Shown here in pieces: positions 16,010 through 25,517 of a stretch of DNA of 64,000 nucleotides. The first letter of the stretch is position 1. Each line of letters begins with the position of its first letter. The position numbers and the translations under genes are program-made. The DNA lies in NCBI GenBank assembly GCA_022482735.1, contig JAKVOO010000001.1, positions 1,150,837 through 1,214,836 on the forward strand. Direction: 5' to 3'. The DNA is from Bacilli bacterium. Lineage in GTDB: Bacteria; Bacillota_I; Bacilli_A; RFN20; CAG-826. The notes under the pieces were generated by a model. It was not told where the DNA came from and made no database searches. It saw only the letters and a program-made list of their open reading frames with translations.

Positions 16010-16417
16010 ATGTCGAAAAAAGATATCACAGATTCAAAGAAACTAATTTTATGGATTATTGCCACTGGCATAATGGGAATATTTTTTGCTCTCATATACT
16101 TTTTAAGAGCGGATTTTAGTTATCGCGGATTAAGTGACGCTTTCTTCATCCCCGGAGTTACAATGCTCGGCGGAGTAATACTTCTTTTGGTGGGACGTGC
16201 TGGTTTCTTTGATAATGTAGCTTACTTCTTTGTCCGCTTGCGCGATTTTAGCCATCGTAAGGGAACAAAATCGTTTGAGGACGCTTATGAGTATCGTGAG
16301 TATAAGCATTCGCGACGGGATAGTGATCGTCCATACCTTTTGCCGTTTTTAATTTATGGTGGTGGCTTCGTTATCGCGGGGATTATATATTTAGTATTAA
16401 TGCTTGCTCAAAGATAA
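16010..16417 (+). CDS. DUF3899-like small membrane protein
   Basis: A 135-residue protein with three membrane segments (about 13-33, 45-65 and 112-132) and a charged cytoplasmic-type stretch between the second and third. The segment FIPGVTMLGGVILLLVGRAGFFDNVAYFF matches the DUF3899 pattern of a Gly-rich helix followed by GFFD. Function unknown. Such genes are often near peptide transporters, which fits its place after oppF. RBS GAGG lies 7 bases before the ATG. Confidence 0.65.
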   Translation: MSKKDITDSKKLILWIIATGIMGIFFALIYFLRADFSYRGLSDAFFIPGVTMLGGVILLLVGRAGFFDNVAYFFVRLRDFSHRKGTKSFEDAYEYREYKHSRRDSDRPYLLPFLIYGGGFVIAGIIYLVLMLAQR

Positions 16418-16423
16418 AATAAT

Positions 16424-16460
16424 GTCCTGATTTATTGTTTTGATAAATCGGGACTTTTTT
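16424..16460 (+). terminator. Intrinsic terminator after the DUF3899 gene
   Basis: GTCCTGATTTAT (16424-16435) pairs with ATAAATCGGGAC (16443-16454) and is followed by T6. Confidence 0.85.
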
Positions 16461-16503
16461 CATTTTGTGACTTCTAATATAATTAGCATTGATAGGAAAT
16501 AAT

Positions 16504-17211
16504 ATGAATAACAAGCAACCTTTAAAGCGTTTCGCCCGCATTATCGGCGACGATAAAATAGATTTTTTGACCAATAGAACCGTGGCAGTCTTTGGCCTTG
16601 GAGGAGTTGGCGGGAGCGCCTGCCAAGCGCTTGCACGAGCGGGTATTGGTACGATTTATGCCTATGATCACGATGTGGTCGATATAAGCAATATCAATCG
16701 TCAAGCAGTGGCTTTCTTTTCAACAATCAAGGAAAGCAAGGTTGAGGTGATGAAACGGCAGGTCAACGATATTAATCCGGAAATCAGTTTTCGGGGGTAT
16801 GAGGTTTTTGTTAACAAAGATAACATTGACGAGATCCCCTTTTCATCATTTGATTATGTGATTGATGCCATCGATAGTGTTGGGGCTAAAGTGGCCTTAA
16901 TTGAAAAAGCTAAGCAAATTAATATTCCCATTATATCTTCTTTAGGAGCGGGTAATAGAATGGACCCGACAAAATTGACAGTTATGGATATATATCAAAC
17001 TAAAATCGATCCTTTGGCTAAAGTAATGCGGCATGAATTAAGGAAAAAAGGTATTATTTCTTTAGATGTGGGAGTCAGTTTAGAAAATCCAATCGAGATT
17101 GTGGATATCGAAAATAAGAGAACTCCAGGAAGTTCGCCATTTGTTCCTAATGCAATGGGACTAGTCCTTGCTGCTTACGCAGTCCAAGCAATGCTTTCTC
17201 AATATGAATGA
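16504..17211 (+). CDS. tcdA: tRNA threonylcarbamoyladenosine dehydratase
   Basis: A 235-residue ThiF/E1-like enzyme. The nucleotide-binding loop FGLGGVGGSACQALARAG is near residue 31, followed by DHDVVDISNINRQ, the Asn/Arg/Gln adenylate site. TcdA (CsdL) dehydrates t6A at position 37 of ANN-decoding tRNAs to cyclic t6A in an ATP-dependent step, downstream of the TsaBDE pathway encoded at 31.9-34.4 kb here. ThiF and MoeB were considered, but the RFARIIGDD opening and the GAGNRMDPTKL segment are TcdA-like. The frame opens 5 codons earlier with TTG; ATG 16504 follows AGGAAA. Confidence 0.88.
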   Translation: MNNKQPLKRFARIIGDDKIDFLTNRTVAVFGLGGVGGSACQALARAGIGTIYAYDHDVVDISNINRQAVAFFSTIKESKVEVMKRQVNDINPEISFRGYEVFVNKDNIDEIPFSSFDYVIDAIDSVGAKVALIEKAKQINIPIISSLGAGNRMDPTKLTVMDIYQTKIDPLAKVMRHELRKKGIISLDVGVSLENPIEIVDIENKRTPGSSPFVPNAMGLVLAAYAVQAMLSQYE

Positions 17212-17737
17212 TGTAAAAGAACCAATAATTGAAACGGAGCATTTACTTCTTCGCCCATTTCGAAGTGAAGATGCCCTTTTCTTTTACATTAATATTGCAA
17301 GTGATCATCGAGTGACTAAGTATTTACTATGGCCGCCTATTCAAAATATGGAAGAAATGGAATTAATGGTTGAGCAGTGGATTAAAGATGACCAAAAACC
17401 TTTTTCCTATCGTTTCGCTATTCTAGAAAAGAATAGTTTTGAAGTAATTGGGATGATAAATATTGTTGAAATAGATTATCAGTCCGAGACCATGGAAATT
17501 GGCTATATGCTGGCCCATCGCAAATGGAATAAAGGTTATATGCGAGAAGGATTAAAATCCGTGATGGCTTTTTTAATACAAAAAGTAAAGGTGAAAGGAA
17601 TTACGGCTCGAGTTTTTATTAACAACGTTTCTTCATTGCGGTTATTAAAGCACCTCGGGTTTCAAATTGTTGACCAGGATACTTATGATATTCAGGGCCA
17701 TGATGAAGAAATATGTCATTTATATTTGAAGGTTTAA
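17204..17737 (+). CDS. GNAT family acetyltransferase (RimJ/RimL-like)
   Basis: A 177-residue N-acetyltransferase. ETEHLLLRPFRSEDA opens the fold; MEIGYMLAHRKWNKGYMREGLKSVMAF carries the acetyl-CoA pyrophosphate loop; the C-terminal NVSSLRLLKHLGFQIV is the usual closing motif. It probably acetylates a protein N-terminus or small amine; the substrate is unknown. The chosen ATG overlaps the end of tcdA by 8 bp, implying coupling. Confidence 0.8.
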   Translation: MNDVKEPIIETEHLLLRPFRSEDALFFYINIASDHRVTKYLLWPPIQNMEEMELMVEQWIKDDQKPFSYRFAILEKNSFEVIGMINIVEIDYQSETMEIGYMLAHRKWNKGYMREGLKSVMAFLIQKVKVKGITARVFINNVSSLRLLKHLGFQIVDQDTYDIQGHDEEICHLYLKV

Positions 17738-17784
17738 TAAACTGCGGTTTAAAACGAAGACTATTTGACAAGCATTGAATGTAA

Positions 17785-18116
17785 TGTAAAAACAAAAATA
17801 TAGGGTGGTCTCACCCGAGTCAATTGGTAGACGATACAACACACAAATACTTTGTTAATGGAACAAAGATATTAATAGAAGAATTAAATACTAATAGTGT
17901 TAAGAAGTATTTAAAGTACAAGTACTTTGGTGATAAATTGTATGGCTTCAATTGTAATGAGGTTGATTACTATTACCTAAGAAATACCCAAGGTGATATC
18001 ACTTCAATTATTGATCGAAATGGTATTGAAGTAGCAAGATATACATATGATGCCTGGGGTAATCATGTAGTAAATAATTTAACCGAAGACAATATTGATG
18101 ATATCAGTCCGTTTAG
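17785..18116 (+). pseudogene. RHS/YD-repeat core fragment
   Basis: The frame from 17785 reads HKYFVNGTKILIEE, then YYYLRNTQGDITSIIDRNG and YTYDAWGNHVVNNLTED. This is the well-known RHS core of wall-associated and polymorphic-toxin proteins. It lacks any start signal, secretion region or upstream YD repeats, and it breaks off at DISPFR, where normal RHS proteins continue to the PxxxxRYYDPE-type core end. It is a piece of a much larger gene, brought here by recombination or left by deletion. Confidence 0.8.
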
Positions 18117-18405
18117 AATTGCAGAATTGTTAAAGAAAGAGAAAATACTCACGCCAAGAGCAGAACAATATAAAACCACTGGCAAACCTCTATCAAAAAT
18201 AATTGATAAATATTCATATGACTGATTTAATAGAACGATCACTGAAATGTTAAGCAAAGAAGTTTATGTTGAAACAATAGTATGCAATAAATGGCAAACC
18301 AAGAATTATAAATCAAAAGTACTAGCAAAGAACAATAAGGAAAAATTGTAAAGTTGTAAATGATGTGAGATCAATTTCTTCAAAAAAAGAAGAGTGATTC
18401 TTTGG
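18117..18405 (+). pseudogene. Serine recombinase fragment, multiply disrupted
   Basis: Directly in frame after the RHS piece come IAELLKKEKILTPRAEQY, then FNRTITEMLSKEVY, then NKWQTKNYKSK. These fit the linker region of large serine recombinases (IAxxLNxxxIxTP... W...TVxxxLxNExYxG...SYKSKK). The frame has TGA at 18223-18225, where family members have Trp, and TAA near 18349. VVNDVRSISSKKEE then continues in a different frame to TGA near 18395. The catalytic Ser domain and zinc ribbon are absent, so it is a dead remnant of an integrative element. Confidence 0.65.
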
Positions 18406-18719
18406 TACCATCAAACTTCTTATTCCATGGCATTAGAAAAGTTTTAAAGATGTGATACTTCCACGTGACGTGATTGATGCAATAGCTACCTGATTAATAA
18501 AGTAGAACTGCATGATAACGAGTCTTAATCTCGTGAGGGAAATGCGATAAATTTTGTATGGATGATTTATGAACCTTTCTGTAAAGTTTAGAGGCCTTAC
18601 AGAGATATTATAGGTCACTCCCTTTTTATTTCTAAGAAAAGTCTCCCATCAAATTGTAATATAACAGTGTAAAGTAACAGGCTCAATAAACCACAATTTA
18701 TTTATCTTGATGTTTATAT
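18406..18719. other. Degenerate region without recognisable gene
   Basis: About 310 bp with stops in all frames. A short stretch near 18447-18495 (KDVILPRDVIDAIAT) has a coding look but ends at TGA and could not be assigned. It probably belongs to the same decayed mobile segment as the two fragments before it. Confidence 0.4.
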
Positions 18720-18725
18720 TATAAT
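18720..18725 (+). promoter_or_regulatory. -10 box of the glycan arm, possibly leaderless
   Basis: A perfect TATAAT lies only 12 bases before the ATG at 18738 and no Shine-Dalgarno sequence is visible between them. No good -35 was found. Confidence 0.4.
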
Positions 18726-18737
18726 AAAACCAATACT

Positions 18738-19685
18738 ATGAGCAATTTTAGAAGCAAATGGCGATATATAGGCGCCTTTCTTAGAAGTATGCCAGCGGTT
18801 ATTCTTTACCGCTTATTTCGAATTAAACCGCATTATGATCGCATAGGAAATATTCGTCATATTACCTTTAGTGAAAGTGATGAAGTCATTAAAAACGCAA
18901 TTCAAGGCAATCAACCCTTTGCCGCTATTCGTTTTGGGGGCACGGAACTGAGCGCCATCAACAATTATGAAAAAATTCGTTTAGGCTTTAAGCGCGGATA
19001 TAAACGCAAAGTCAAAAAAAGCATGAAAATTAATGGTGGTTTTTTTCCAACGACAAAAGAGCAACTCAATTATTATGGCAAATACTTGCAGGAGCACTTA
19101 TCCGAAGCCGATATTCTTGGCATCAGTGGTCTTCATATGGAAGATTATTATCATCGCAATTTCACTCCAACTGCCACGCCAATTCAAAATTGGGCGCTTG
19201 ATCCGCTATTAGGAAGTTGGAGCCCCCTTCTTAAAGGCAAAAAAGTTTTGGTTATTTCTCCCTTTGCCGATCAAATCGAGAGCCAATATAGAAAACGGCT
19301 TAAACTTTTTCCTGAAAACAGCAATATATTGCCCGAAATGAAGTTAATAACAATTAAAATGGTATTGAGCAATGGCAGTTCACACCCGAAGGATTACGGA
19401 AGTTGGTTTGAAGTTCTTGATAAAATGAAACTGGAAATACTAAAGAAGGATTTCGATATTGCGCTGGTAGGAGCTGGCACCTATGGGACCCCTTTATGTC
19501 TTTTCATTAAAGAGTTAGGCAAAAAGGCCATTCAATCGGGTGGAGCGACGCAACTACTATTTGGCATTATCGGAAAAAGATGGGAAAATCGATTACCGAT
19601 TAAAGAATATCGTAATCAATATTGGGTGCGACCCAATCTAAAACCAGAGGGATATGAAAAAATTGAGAAAGGATGCTATTGGTAA
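18738..19685 (+). CDS. GT-D fold glycosyltransferase family protein
   Basis: A 315-residue cytoplasmic protein without membrane segments. FAAIRFGGTELSAI near residue 62 resembles the RFGDGE-type nucleotide-sugar site of GT-D/DUF1792 enzymes. The C-terminal DIALVGAGTYGTPLCLFIKELGKK with GGATQLLFGIIGKRW is the most conserved block of the uncharacterised capsule-locus proteins of this type. It is likely to transfer a sugar to a lipid-linked glycan. It heads the plus-strand arm; no RBS is seen. Confidence 0.65.
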   Translation: MSNFRSKWRYIGAFLRSMPAVILYRLFRIKPHYDRIGNIRHITFSESDEVIKNAIQGNQPFAAIRFGGTELSAINNYEKIRLGFKRGYKRKVKKSMKINGGFFPTTKEQLNYYGKYLQEHLSEADILGISGLHMEDYYHRNFTPTATPIQNWALDPLLGSWSPLLKGKKVLVISPFADQIESQYRKRLKLFPENSNILPEMKLITIKMVLSNGSSHPKDYGSWFEVLDKMKLEILKKDFDIALVGAGTYGTPLCLFIKELGKKAIQSGGATQLLFGIIGKRWENRLPIKEYRNQYWVRPNLKPEGYEKIEKGCYW

Positions 19686-19691
19686 ATCGTT

Positions 19692-21026
19692 ATGGATGAA
19701 ACGAGAGTAGCAAAAAAAGAAGCAAATTCTAGTTCTTTATTTGGTTTCTTTATAATTGAGATTGTTTTCTTTTTAGGACTTAACCTTGATTACAACGGAA
19801 CATTTATTCGTTTGCTGGGGATATTTATTCTTGCTTATGGACTTTATTTAGCTGTCAACAATCATCTTATTTCATGGAAGCAAGAAAAGAAAATAAACTT
19901 AATTGCTAGTGAATTAGTTTTGCTTATATTTGGAATCGGCGTAGCCTTATCGTTAATGTTTTCCTCTTCGGGATTCATAAACATAATTAGTTTAGCGCTC
20001 GCTTTTATTAGCTTTTTTCTTTTGGGCCGGCTTTTTCATGCATTTAAAGACTTTACTTTTACGCATCTTATTTTAGCTTTTGCCATTGGAATGGCAATTT
20101 TGCTATTAATCTCATTAGCGACGACGTTTATTCGCTACGGCTTCTTATATCGGCTGATTTATAGTGGGAAAGTGGTCTATTTTGATGGCGCTCCCATTCA
20201 TCTTGATCGGGAGGCCACTTGGCTATATGGTTTTAACCTTTATGAGACGTCAATGGATGGAGTGGGAATGTTTATTGTTCCCTTTGCTTCATTGTCAATT
20301 CCCGGCTTTTTCTACGCCCTTGAGACGGCTAAGACAAAAAAGAAATGGTTTCTTTTTGCGATACCATTTGTGTTCTTACTGCCACTGCTGGTTTTTCCCT
20401 ATATTCAAGGTCTAGTATATTTGCTTCCACTAATCATTATACTTATTATGCTTGAGTTGACTCGGCTCAATCCTCGCGTTATGAAAATTGTATGGATAGC
20501 ACTAGCAACCATTGCCTTTTGTGGTCTTGCCGTATCGATTCTTTGGGCTAACGATATTGTTTGGGCTGTCAAACTAATCGATAGCACCCCCTTAACCCAT
20601 TCACTTTTTTCACATCCTTACATTCTTCGCTATAAGGAAGCAATTGCTGAGGTTTTCAAATATCCGTTTGGCACACTTAATTTCTTTAGTGATGGGCATA
20701 CCTATTCAACGCAAAATATCTTACTTGATACGCTTCGCCAAGCAGGATTAATTCCCTTCTTTGCCCTGATTACTTTGTTGGCAATGATGATAAATGAGAG
20801 TGTTCGTACTTATTTCCGTGTGCATGATCCAATTATGAAGTTTACGTATATATCCTTGCTGCTTTCGTTTGTCACTTATGCCCTAATTAACTATCCATTT
20901 GTTCCGTTAATGGACGCGAGTAACCAAATATCCTTTCCCTTAGCCAACAATGGCATCTGGTTATTTCTTATAGTAGTATTTGGTTACTGTATGAACCATA
21001 GTCAAAAAAGTAAGGAGGTCATTTGA
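19692..21026 (+). CDS. Wzy/O-antigen-ligase-like polysaccharide polymerase
   Basis: A 444-residue integral membrane protein with about 11-12 hydrophobic segments. Between the last membrane segments lies STQNILLDTLRQAGLIPFFAL, matching the (H/Q)N-x-L-x3-R-x-x-G motif of Wzy polymerases and O-antigen ligases. It would join repeat units outside the membrane after the flippase at 22828-24354 delivers them. It starts 6 bases after the GT-D stop. Polymerase against ligase cannot be decided. Confidence 0.6.
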   Translation: MDETRVAKKEANSSSLFGFFIIEIVFFLGLNLDYNGTFIRLLGIFILAYGLYLAVNNHLISWKQEKKINLIASELVLLIFGIGVALSLMFSSSGFINIISLALAFISFFLLGRLFHAFKDFTFTHLILAFAIGMAILLLISLATTFIRYGFLYRLIYSGKVVYFDGAPIHLDREATWLYGFNLYETSMDGVGMFIVPFASLSIPGFFYALETAKTKKKWFLFAIPFVFLLPLLVFPYIQGLVYLLPLIIILIMLELTRLNPRVMKIVWIALATIAFCGLAVSILWANDIVWAVKLIDSTPLTHSLFSHPYILRYKEAIAEVFKYPFGTLNFFSDGHTYSTQNILLDTLRQAGLIPFFALITLLAMMINESVRTYFRVHDPIMKFTYISLLLSFVTYALINYPFVPLMDASNQISFPLANNGIWLFLIVVFGYCMNHSQKSKEVI

Positions 21027-21027
21027 A

Positions 21028-21945
21028 ATGAAAACAAAATTTAATAAATGGAAGGGAATCCTTATTTTACTTCCCATACTAGTTTTATCCTCCTGCGGAA
21101 CAATGACCCGAGAAATTTATAGCGATGGCCAATTTGAGGATCCGATTTTTAGTGCGAACTACTATACATATCTTCCTTCATCCCTTCAGACAGCAACCGA
21201 TTTTAGTACTTATCAACTAAATGAAAGTAATTCAAAATACGGGGAAATCATCAACAACACTTTTACTCAGTCTTTAGCGGCGCAGGATGTTATTAGAAAT
21301 CTTCCTAACGCGGCAACTATTTTTAACAAGTTATATGGTGATAGTTCCACTTTAAATGATTATGAGAAAACCGATGCTTACTATGAGCAGAATGCCCTGG
21401 GAAAAATTAATGATAGTTTTCGGTATGGATATTTTTCTAAGTTGACAGATGGTCTTGCCCATTGTGATGGAAGCGGTGCTCGAGTTCGAATTCAAGCTAC
21501 TGAAAATGGATTTGGCACGATATTTAATCGGCAACTAACCCAGTACTACTCATTTGTTTTGGCTCTTCGGGGAGGAACCGATATCCCCTGGGGAAGCAGC
21601 GAATATCCGGTTATGAGTGATGAAGACTCCCAGGCAACGATAGCGTTGACAATAAGTTTTTATATTATGAATAGCGATTTTGCTACCTATAAACGGATAT
21701 CATTTACTAAAACTATCGAAACTAGAACCGATGATCACGGCTCTAATACCAATATTCTCCAATTTTATTTTAACGATGTAATGGGAAGCAATGTGGGGCA
21801 AATAAAAAATGCCGCTGGTTTTTCTTTAAACTATGAAATATTAGAGCATAATGTTCTAAAACCTGGCGGTGTCAGCCAGGATTTACCTTATAAATTTGGA
21901 CTTATGATCTATGAGATGGAACTCCCATCATCGCGGTGGAATTAA
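21028..21945 (+). CDS. Lipoprotein in the glycan module, unknown function
   Basis: A 305-residue protein with a signal peptide and lipobox (ILVLSSC, Cys near residue 23), so it is anchored outside the membrane. The mature part is rich in Asn, Tyr and Thr and has no motif that I recognise. A strong AAGGAGG sits in the end of the polymerase gene. Because it shares an operon with the polymerase, a role in glycan assembly or attachment is possible but unproven. Its stop overlaps the convergent TupA-like gene by 4 bp. Confidence 0.7.
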   Translation: MKTKFNKWKGILILLPILVLSSCGTMTREIYSDGQFEDPIFSANYYTYLPSSLQTATDFSTYQLNESNSKYGEIINNTFTQSLAAQDVIRNLPNAATIFNKLYGDSSTLNDYEKTDAYYEQNALGKINDSFRYGYFSKLTDGLAHCDGSGARVRIQATENGFGTIFNRQLTQYYSFVLALRGGTDIPWGSSEYPVMSDEDSQATIALTISFYIMNSDFATYKRISFTKTIETRTDDHGSNTNILQFYFNDVMGSNVGQIKNAAGFSLNYEILEHNVLKPGGVSQDLPYKFGLMIYEMELPSSRWN

Positions 21946-22838
21946 TTTATTTTTAACCATTGACCAATTATCTTATCAGCTTGAGGGTTATCAAATCTTA
22001 ATGTCCCTTTGGCGGGAGTAAAAGTGCATTCGCCAAAGTATATTTTTCCTTTTATTGAGTATAAATCGACACGGACAAATGGAAAGTCCTGGGCAATTAG
22101 TTCAGCGATAGAAATCATTTTTTGATATTCGCGCGGCCACGCGATTTGGTTTTCGTCTCGACTTTGCCAACCATTAAACTGAGCCTCGGGGAAGGGAGTT
22201 TTATCAATATAATAATTGTTGTACCTTATGTCTTCTCCCCGCCCGGTGACAATATAAAGATATCGAGCCACGCCATTAAAAACATGTATCTTAAATTCAT
22301 CGGGTAGACGATTGCTTTCACCGATATATTTTTCGATTAAAATCTGGGGTTTTATTCTCGAATAATGAGGCTCCACGGTTTCTTTTCCATAGTTTTTCTT
22401 TAGCCATATCGAAAATTTTTTCTGACTCTGAGCATAATTCATCTTGTCTTTGTTAATTACAATTTCGTTAAAGCCAGAAGCATGGGAACACTTTAAAACA
22501 AAAGCCGGAGGTAAAGAAGAAAAATCAATATCTTGGAAAGTATGGAAATGGCCATAATCAGGGATAAGAATTCCCTCAAGTCCGAGAGCTTTTATTTCAT
22601 CACGAACCTGAACCCGGTCGCTAAAGGCAACTACTTTAGGATCTTTGGCATCGACAAAGAGTCGCAAATACTGAAGTTTCTCGGTATATAAAGACGGATG
22701 TGAAAGATTTAATTTGTGACCAGTGATGTAACGATATTGGAGTTTTACATAAAGGGAAGAAGATAAAAAACGAATAATCGGCTGCATAAACTTGGCAAGG
22801 CCCCGTTTAATGGGATTTTCTTTCAGTCTAGGATTCAT
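21942..22838 (-). CDS. TupA-like ATP-grasp protein
   Basis: A 298-residue protein. FVLKCSHASGFNEIVINKDK (about 113-132), LIEKYIGE and FVRVDLYSIKGKIYFGECTFTP are the blocks of the TupA-type ATP-grasp family of capsule and teichuronopeptide loci. Family members ligate an amino acid or similar group to a glycan using ATP; the founding TupA forms teichuronopeptide in Bacillus halodurans. It overlaps the upstream flippase gene by 11 bp. The exact acceptor is unknown. Confidence 0.75.
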   Translation of the reverse strand: MNPRLKENPIKRGLAKFMQPIIRFLSSSLYVKLQYRYITGHKLNLSHPSLYTEKLQYLRLFVDAKDPKVVAFSDRVQVRDEIKALGLEGILIPDYGHFHTFQDIDFSSLPPAFVLKCSHASGFNEIVINKDKMNYAQSQKKFSIWLKKNYGKETVEPHYSRIKPQILIEKYIGESNRLPDEFKIHVFNGVARYLYIVTGRGEDIRYNNYYIDKTPFPEAQFNGWQSRDENQIAWPREYQKMISIAELIAQDFPFVRVDLYSIKGKIYFGECTFTPAKGTLRFDNPQADKIIGQWLKIN

Positions 22839-24354
22839 GCTCAGCCTCCTTCTTTTTGGTTAAAAAGCTAGTTACCAATCTTTCCTTGCTGACAGCAAGT
22901 AGGGATGTATATACAACACCGTCAATCAAAATAATTATCAGTATTTTAACAAAAGGTGTGCCATTAATAATGGTTTGAAGATAATAGGTTAGAGCCCCAA
23001 TCATTATTCCCGCGATAGCAATCTTCAAACTATTTAAGTTAAATAAAGCGGATTTAATGTATTTCCAGGCTCCGATAATTAGGACGATTAAAACAATTAC
23101 ATCGCTTAATGCAGTAGCGATGGCCACACCAATAACGGGACGGCTTTCAAAAATAGTTTTACCTAGTAAAATACAGCCAAAGACGTTTAGCACGAGTCCA
23201 ATAACAATCGTCCAAAGATAAATTTTTTCTTTTCCCATTGGCAAAAGAATACTTGAAAAAATTATATCAGCCAGTGAATAGGTAATTACTAAAGATGAAA
23301 TAATGATAACGCTTAAGGTAGCATTGGCAATACTGCTATCTGTCCAAGTGCCACTTAAATTGCTATTAACAAGAAAGGCGATGATATCTGGAGCTAAAAT
23401 CACTAATGCAACATATGCGGGTATAGCAATAAAAAGGGCAATATTGGTAGCGTAGCGGGCTAAATTTTTAAAAAAGTATTTATTTTCATTCTGGTAAAGT
23501 CGCGTGGCACGAGGAATAAAAACAGCACTCAAAGAGGTGATAATTGTGATGACAATTTCACTGCCTTTAACTCCGATTGCATAGGAACCAACACTTGCGG
23601 TGCTGGGGTCCAATATTCCTAAAATAATCGTATCGGTTTGGTTATAGAAAGTTAAAACAATCGTAAGAATGCCCATAGCCAAAATAGGTTTAAAGTATTG
23701 CCGAAAATTATAGTTGCCCAAAGGTTTTAAACTTATGCCCGTTTTCTTGAGAAAAGCAAAATTAAAAACGACGGTAAAAATTGTGTTTAAAAAAGCTAAA
23801 GCAGCATATAAAATAAGCTGCCGTGAATTATGGACAAAAGATATAATTAAAATACTTCCAATAGTTAAGGCGAAAATGGAGCGGACAGCAATATAAAGAT
23901 GTTTTTCTAAACTAATATATACCCATTCAAATGATAATGCTCCGAGTAAAAAATTAATTGATAAGATGAAAATCAGGCGCCGAATCAACTCCGGTTCAGC
24001 CGTCCAATTAGACGGTAATGAGAAGGCGATGGCCACAAGAAAAACAAAGGATATAAGAGTGGTAATCAGTTGAAGAATAAAGAAAGTTTGAACTTTTCGC
24101 GAAAAGGCGACAGGATCATCACGAACTTTTGCACATTCACGAATAGCAAGATTGGGAATCCCTAACTTAGCAATAATTAAAAAATAGTAGACAAAAGTGT
24201 TGGCTAACGTGTATTGTCCCATACCGATGTCGCCTAAAGCGCGAGCCGCAAAAGGGAAACTTACAAACGATAGCACGGTGATAGTTACCGTTCGAATTAG
24301 GTTGATGACAACCGAACTGCGAATATTAGGGCTGGTATTAAGATTTGATTTCAT
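22828..24354 (-). CDS. Polysaccharide flippase (Wzx/MATE-type)
   Basis: A 508-residue membrane protein with about 13-14 hydrophobic segments. It opens with SSVVINLIRTVTITVLSFVSFPFAARALG, the usual start of polysaccharide-transporter (Wzx) proteins, and has SVGSYAIGVKGSEIV in the middle. It flips undecaprenyl-linked repeat units. ATG 24354 was chosen over a TTG six codons upstream. It overlaps the frameshifted glycosyltransferase by 17 bp. Confidence 0.82.
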   Translation of the reverse strand: MKSNLNTSPNIRSSVVINLIRTVTITVLSFVSFPFAARALGDIGMGQYTLANTFVYYFLIIAKLGIPNLAIRECAKVRDDPVAFSRKVQTFFILQLITTLISFVFLVAIAFSLPSNWTAEPELIRRLIFILSINFLLGALSFEWVYISLEKHLYIAVRSIFALTIGSILIISFVHNSRQLILYAALAFLNTIFTVVFNFAFLKKTGISLKPLGNYNFRQYFKPILAMGILTIVLTFYNQTDTIILGILDPSTASVGSYAIGVKGSEIVITIITSLSAVFIPRATRLYQNENKYFFKNLARYATNIALFIAIPAYVALVILAPDIIAFLVNSNLSGTWTDSSIANATLSVIIISSLVITYSLADIIFSSILLPMGKEKIYLWTIVIGLVLNVFGCILLGKTIFESRPVIGVAIATALSDVIVLIVLIIGAWKYIKSALFNLNSLKIAIAGIMIGALTYYLQTIINGTPFVKILIIILIDGVVYTSLLAVSKERLVTSFLTKKKEAEHES

Positions 24355-25517
24355 GAATAAGGTCTTCTTCAATTTTATTAATTTTTAGCAATAAACTCTC
24401 TATTTTTTTGCCCGTTACTTCTAATCCAAAAACAGCCACCGTTTGTTGTTGGGCTAAAAGGATAATCTTTTTTCTTTGTCCCCAAGATAAGCTCAATGCT
24501 TGGTTAATACCAAAAGCAATTTCTTCTCTTGAACCGCGCCCTAAAGAAATGTAAGCACCGGGTAAACTCGAGGTTAAAATTTCATGATCGGTTGATATCA
24601 GCAAGCCACCATTTTCAATAATGCCGATTATTTTACTAGGAAAGGAACGGATGTTTCTTTCATATTGGCGAGGGTTTATCACTCCGATTGAGTGATTGAT
24701 GTAGCGGTTATTGGTTTGGGGATCAATCGGGCCTAAAAACTCAATATGCGAATTATTTTTGGCGGTCATTTTAATGGTTTCAGTCAATGGACCATAACCG
24801 GCCTATAAGTAATTTATCATTTTGTCCAAAAGTAATAAAATCGAAAGATTTTAAGAGATTAACAATCCCGTATTGTTTATATAGTGCGCCGGAAAAATAT
24901 AGGTTAGAATCCGATTTCTTAGTTGGTTCAAGTATTTTTTCTTCATCAATAATGGTCGGAATAACGATTGTTTTCTTTGGATGACCGATTAATTTGTTTA
25001 GGCCTTCACTAATGGTGATGTAGCCATGATGATGTTGGTAATTAAACCAGATAAGGGGACGCAAAAGCGGCTCTATACTTTGAACCTTGAAGGGGTCATC
25101 AGTTATTACGGCCACTCGTTTCAAGTGGTATTTTTGCGAAACCTCTTTTGCAAGACGGCAGATAAGTAAGTTTATGGCATCAAAAATAATAATCGGCATT
25201 TCTTCCTCACCTTCTAAAAGATGGGGAAAAAGTTTTAAAAACGCTTTTTTAAGAGCTATTTTTCGATTTACACCCTGGTTTTCAATCGGCAGATAAATAT
25301 AGTTTTCCTTTCGGTGTTCGGGAATAATATCCACCCCTAAAGTTTTAGGAGTGATTGGGCGAAAAGAAACAACACTGACTTTTGCCACTTTCATCAGCGA
25401 TTTAATCACTTTGCGGTGAAAAAGTTGATTAGATGGATTGGGTTTAACTTTGGACAAATTAAAAAGTTCATTAAAGTCGTCATCTAACATGGAAGTTGTT
25501 AAATAAATAATTTTCAT
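24338..25517 (-). pseudogene. GT4 glycosyltransferase split by a frameshift
   Basis: The first part (25517 down to TGA at 24780) reads MKIIYLTTSMLDD to YFSGALYKQYGIVNLLKSF and FGQNDKLLI. The second part, in the next frame, continues AGYGPLTETIKM, FLGPI and INPRQYERNIRSFPSKIIGIIENG, a standard GT-B C-terminal donor site. Dropping one G of the GGCC at 24803-24800 restores one protein of about 390 residues. It is either a real inactivating mutation or a sequence error. The start has GAGGA 9 bases upstream; its ATG overlaps the upstream gene stop. Confidence 0.75.

Noticed and set aside
17803-17816. Small GGGTG-GTCT-CACCC hairpin as an attachment site or terminator before the RHS fragment
   Set aside because: Only 5 bp with no T-run and no second copy seen at the other end of the degraded region.
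18223-18225. UGA read as Trp (mollicute code), since a TGA stands where serine recombinases have Trp
   Set aside because: Many conserved genes in the window end in TGA and use TGG for Trp, and the same remnant also has TAA and a frame change. It is decay, not recoding.
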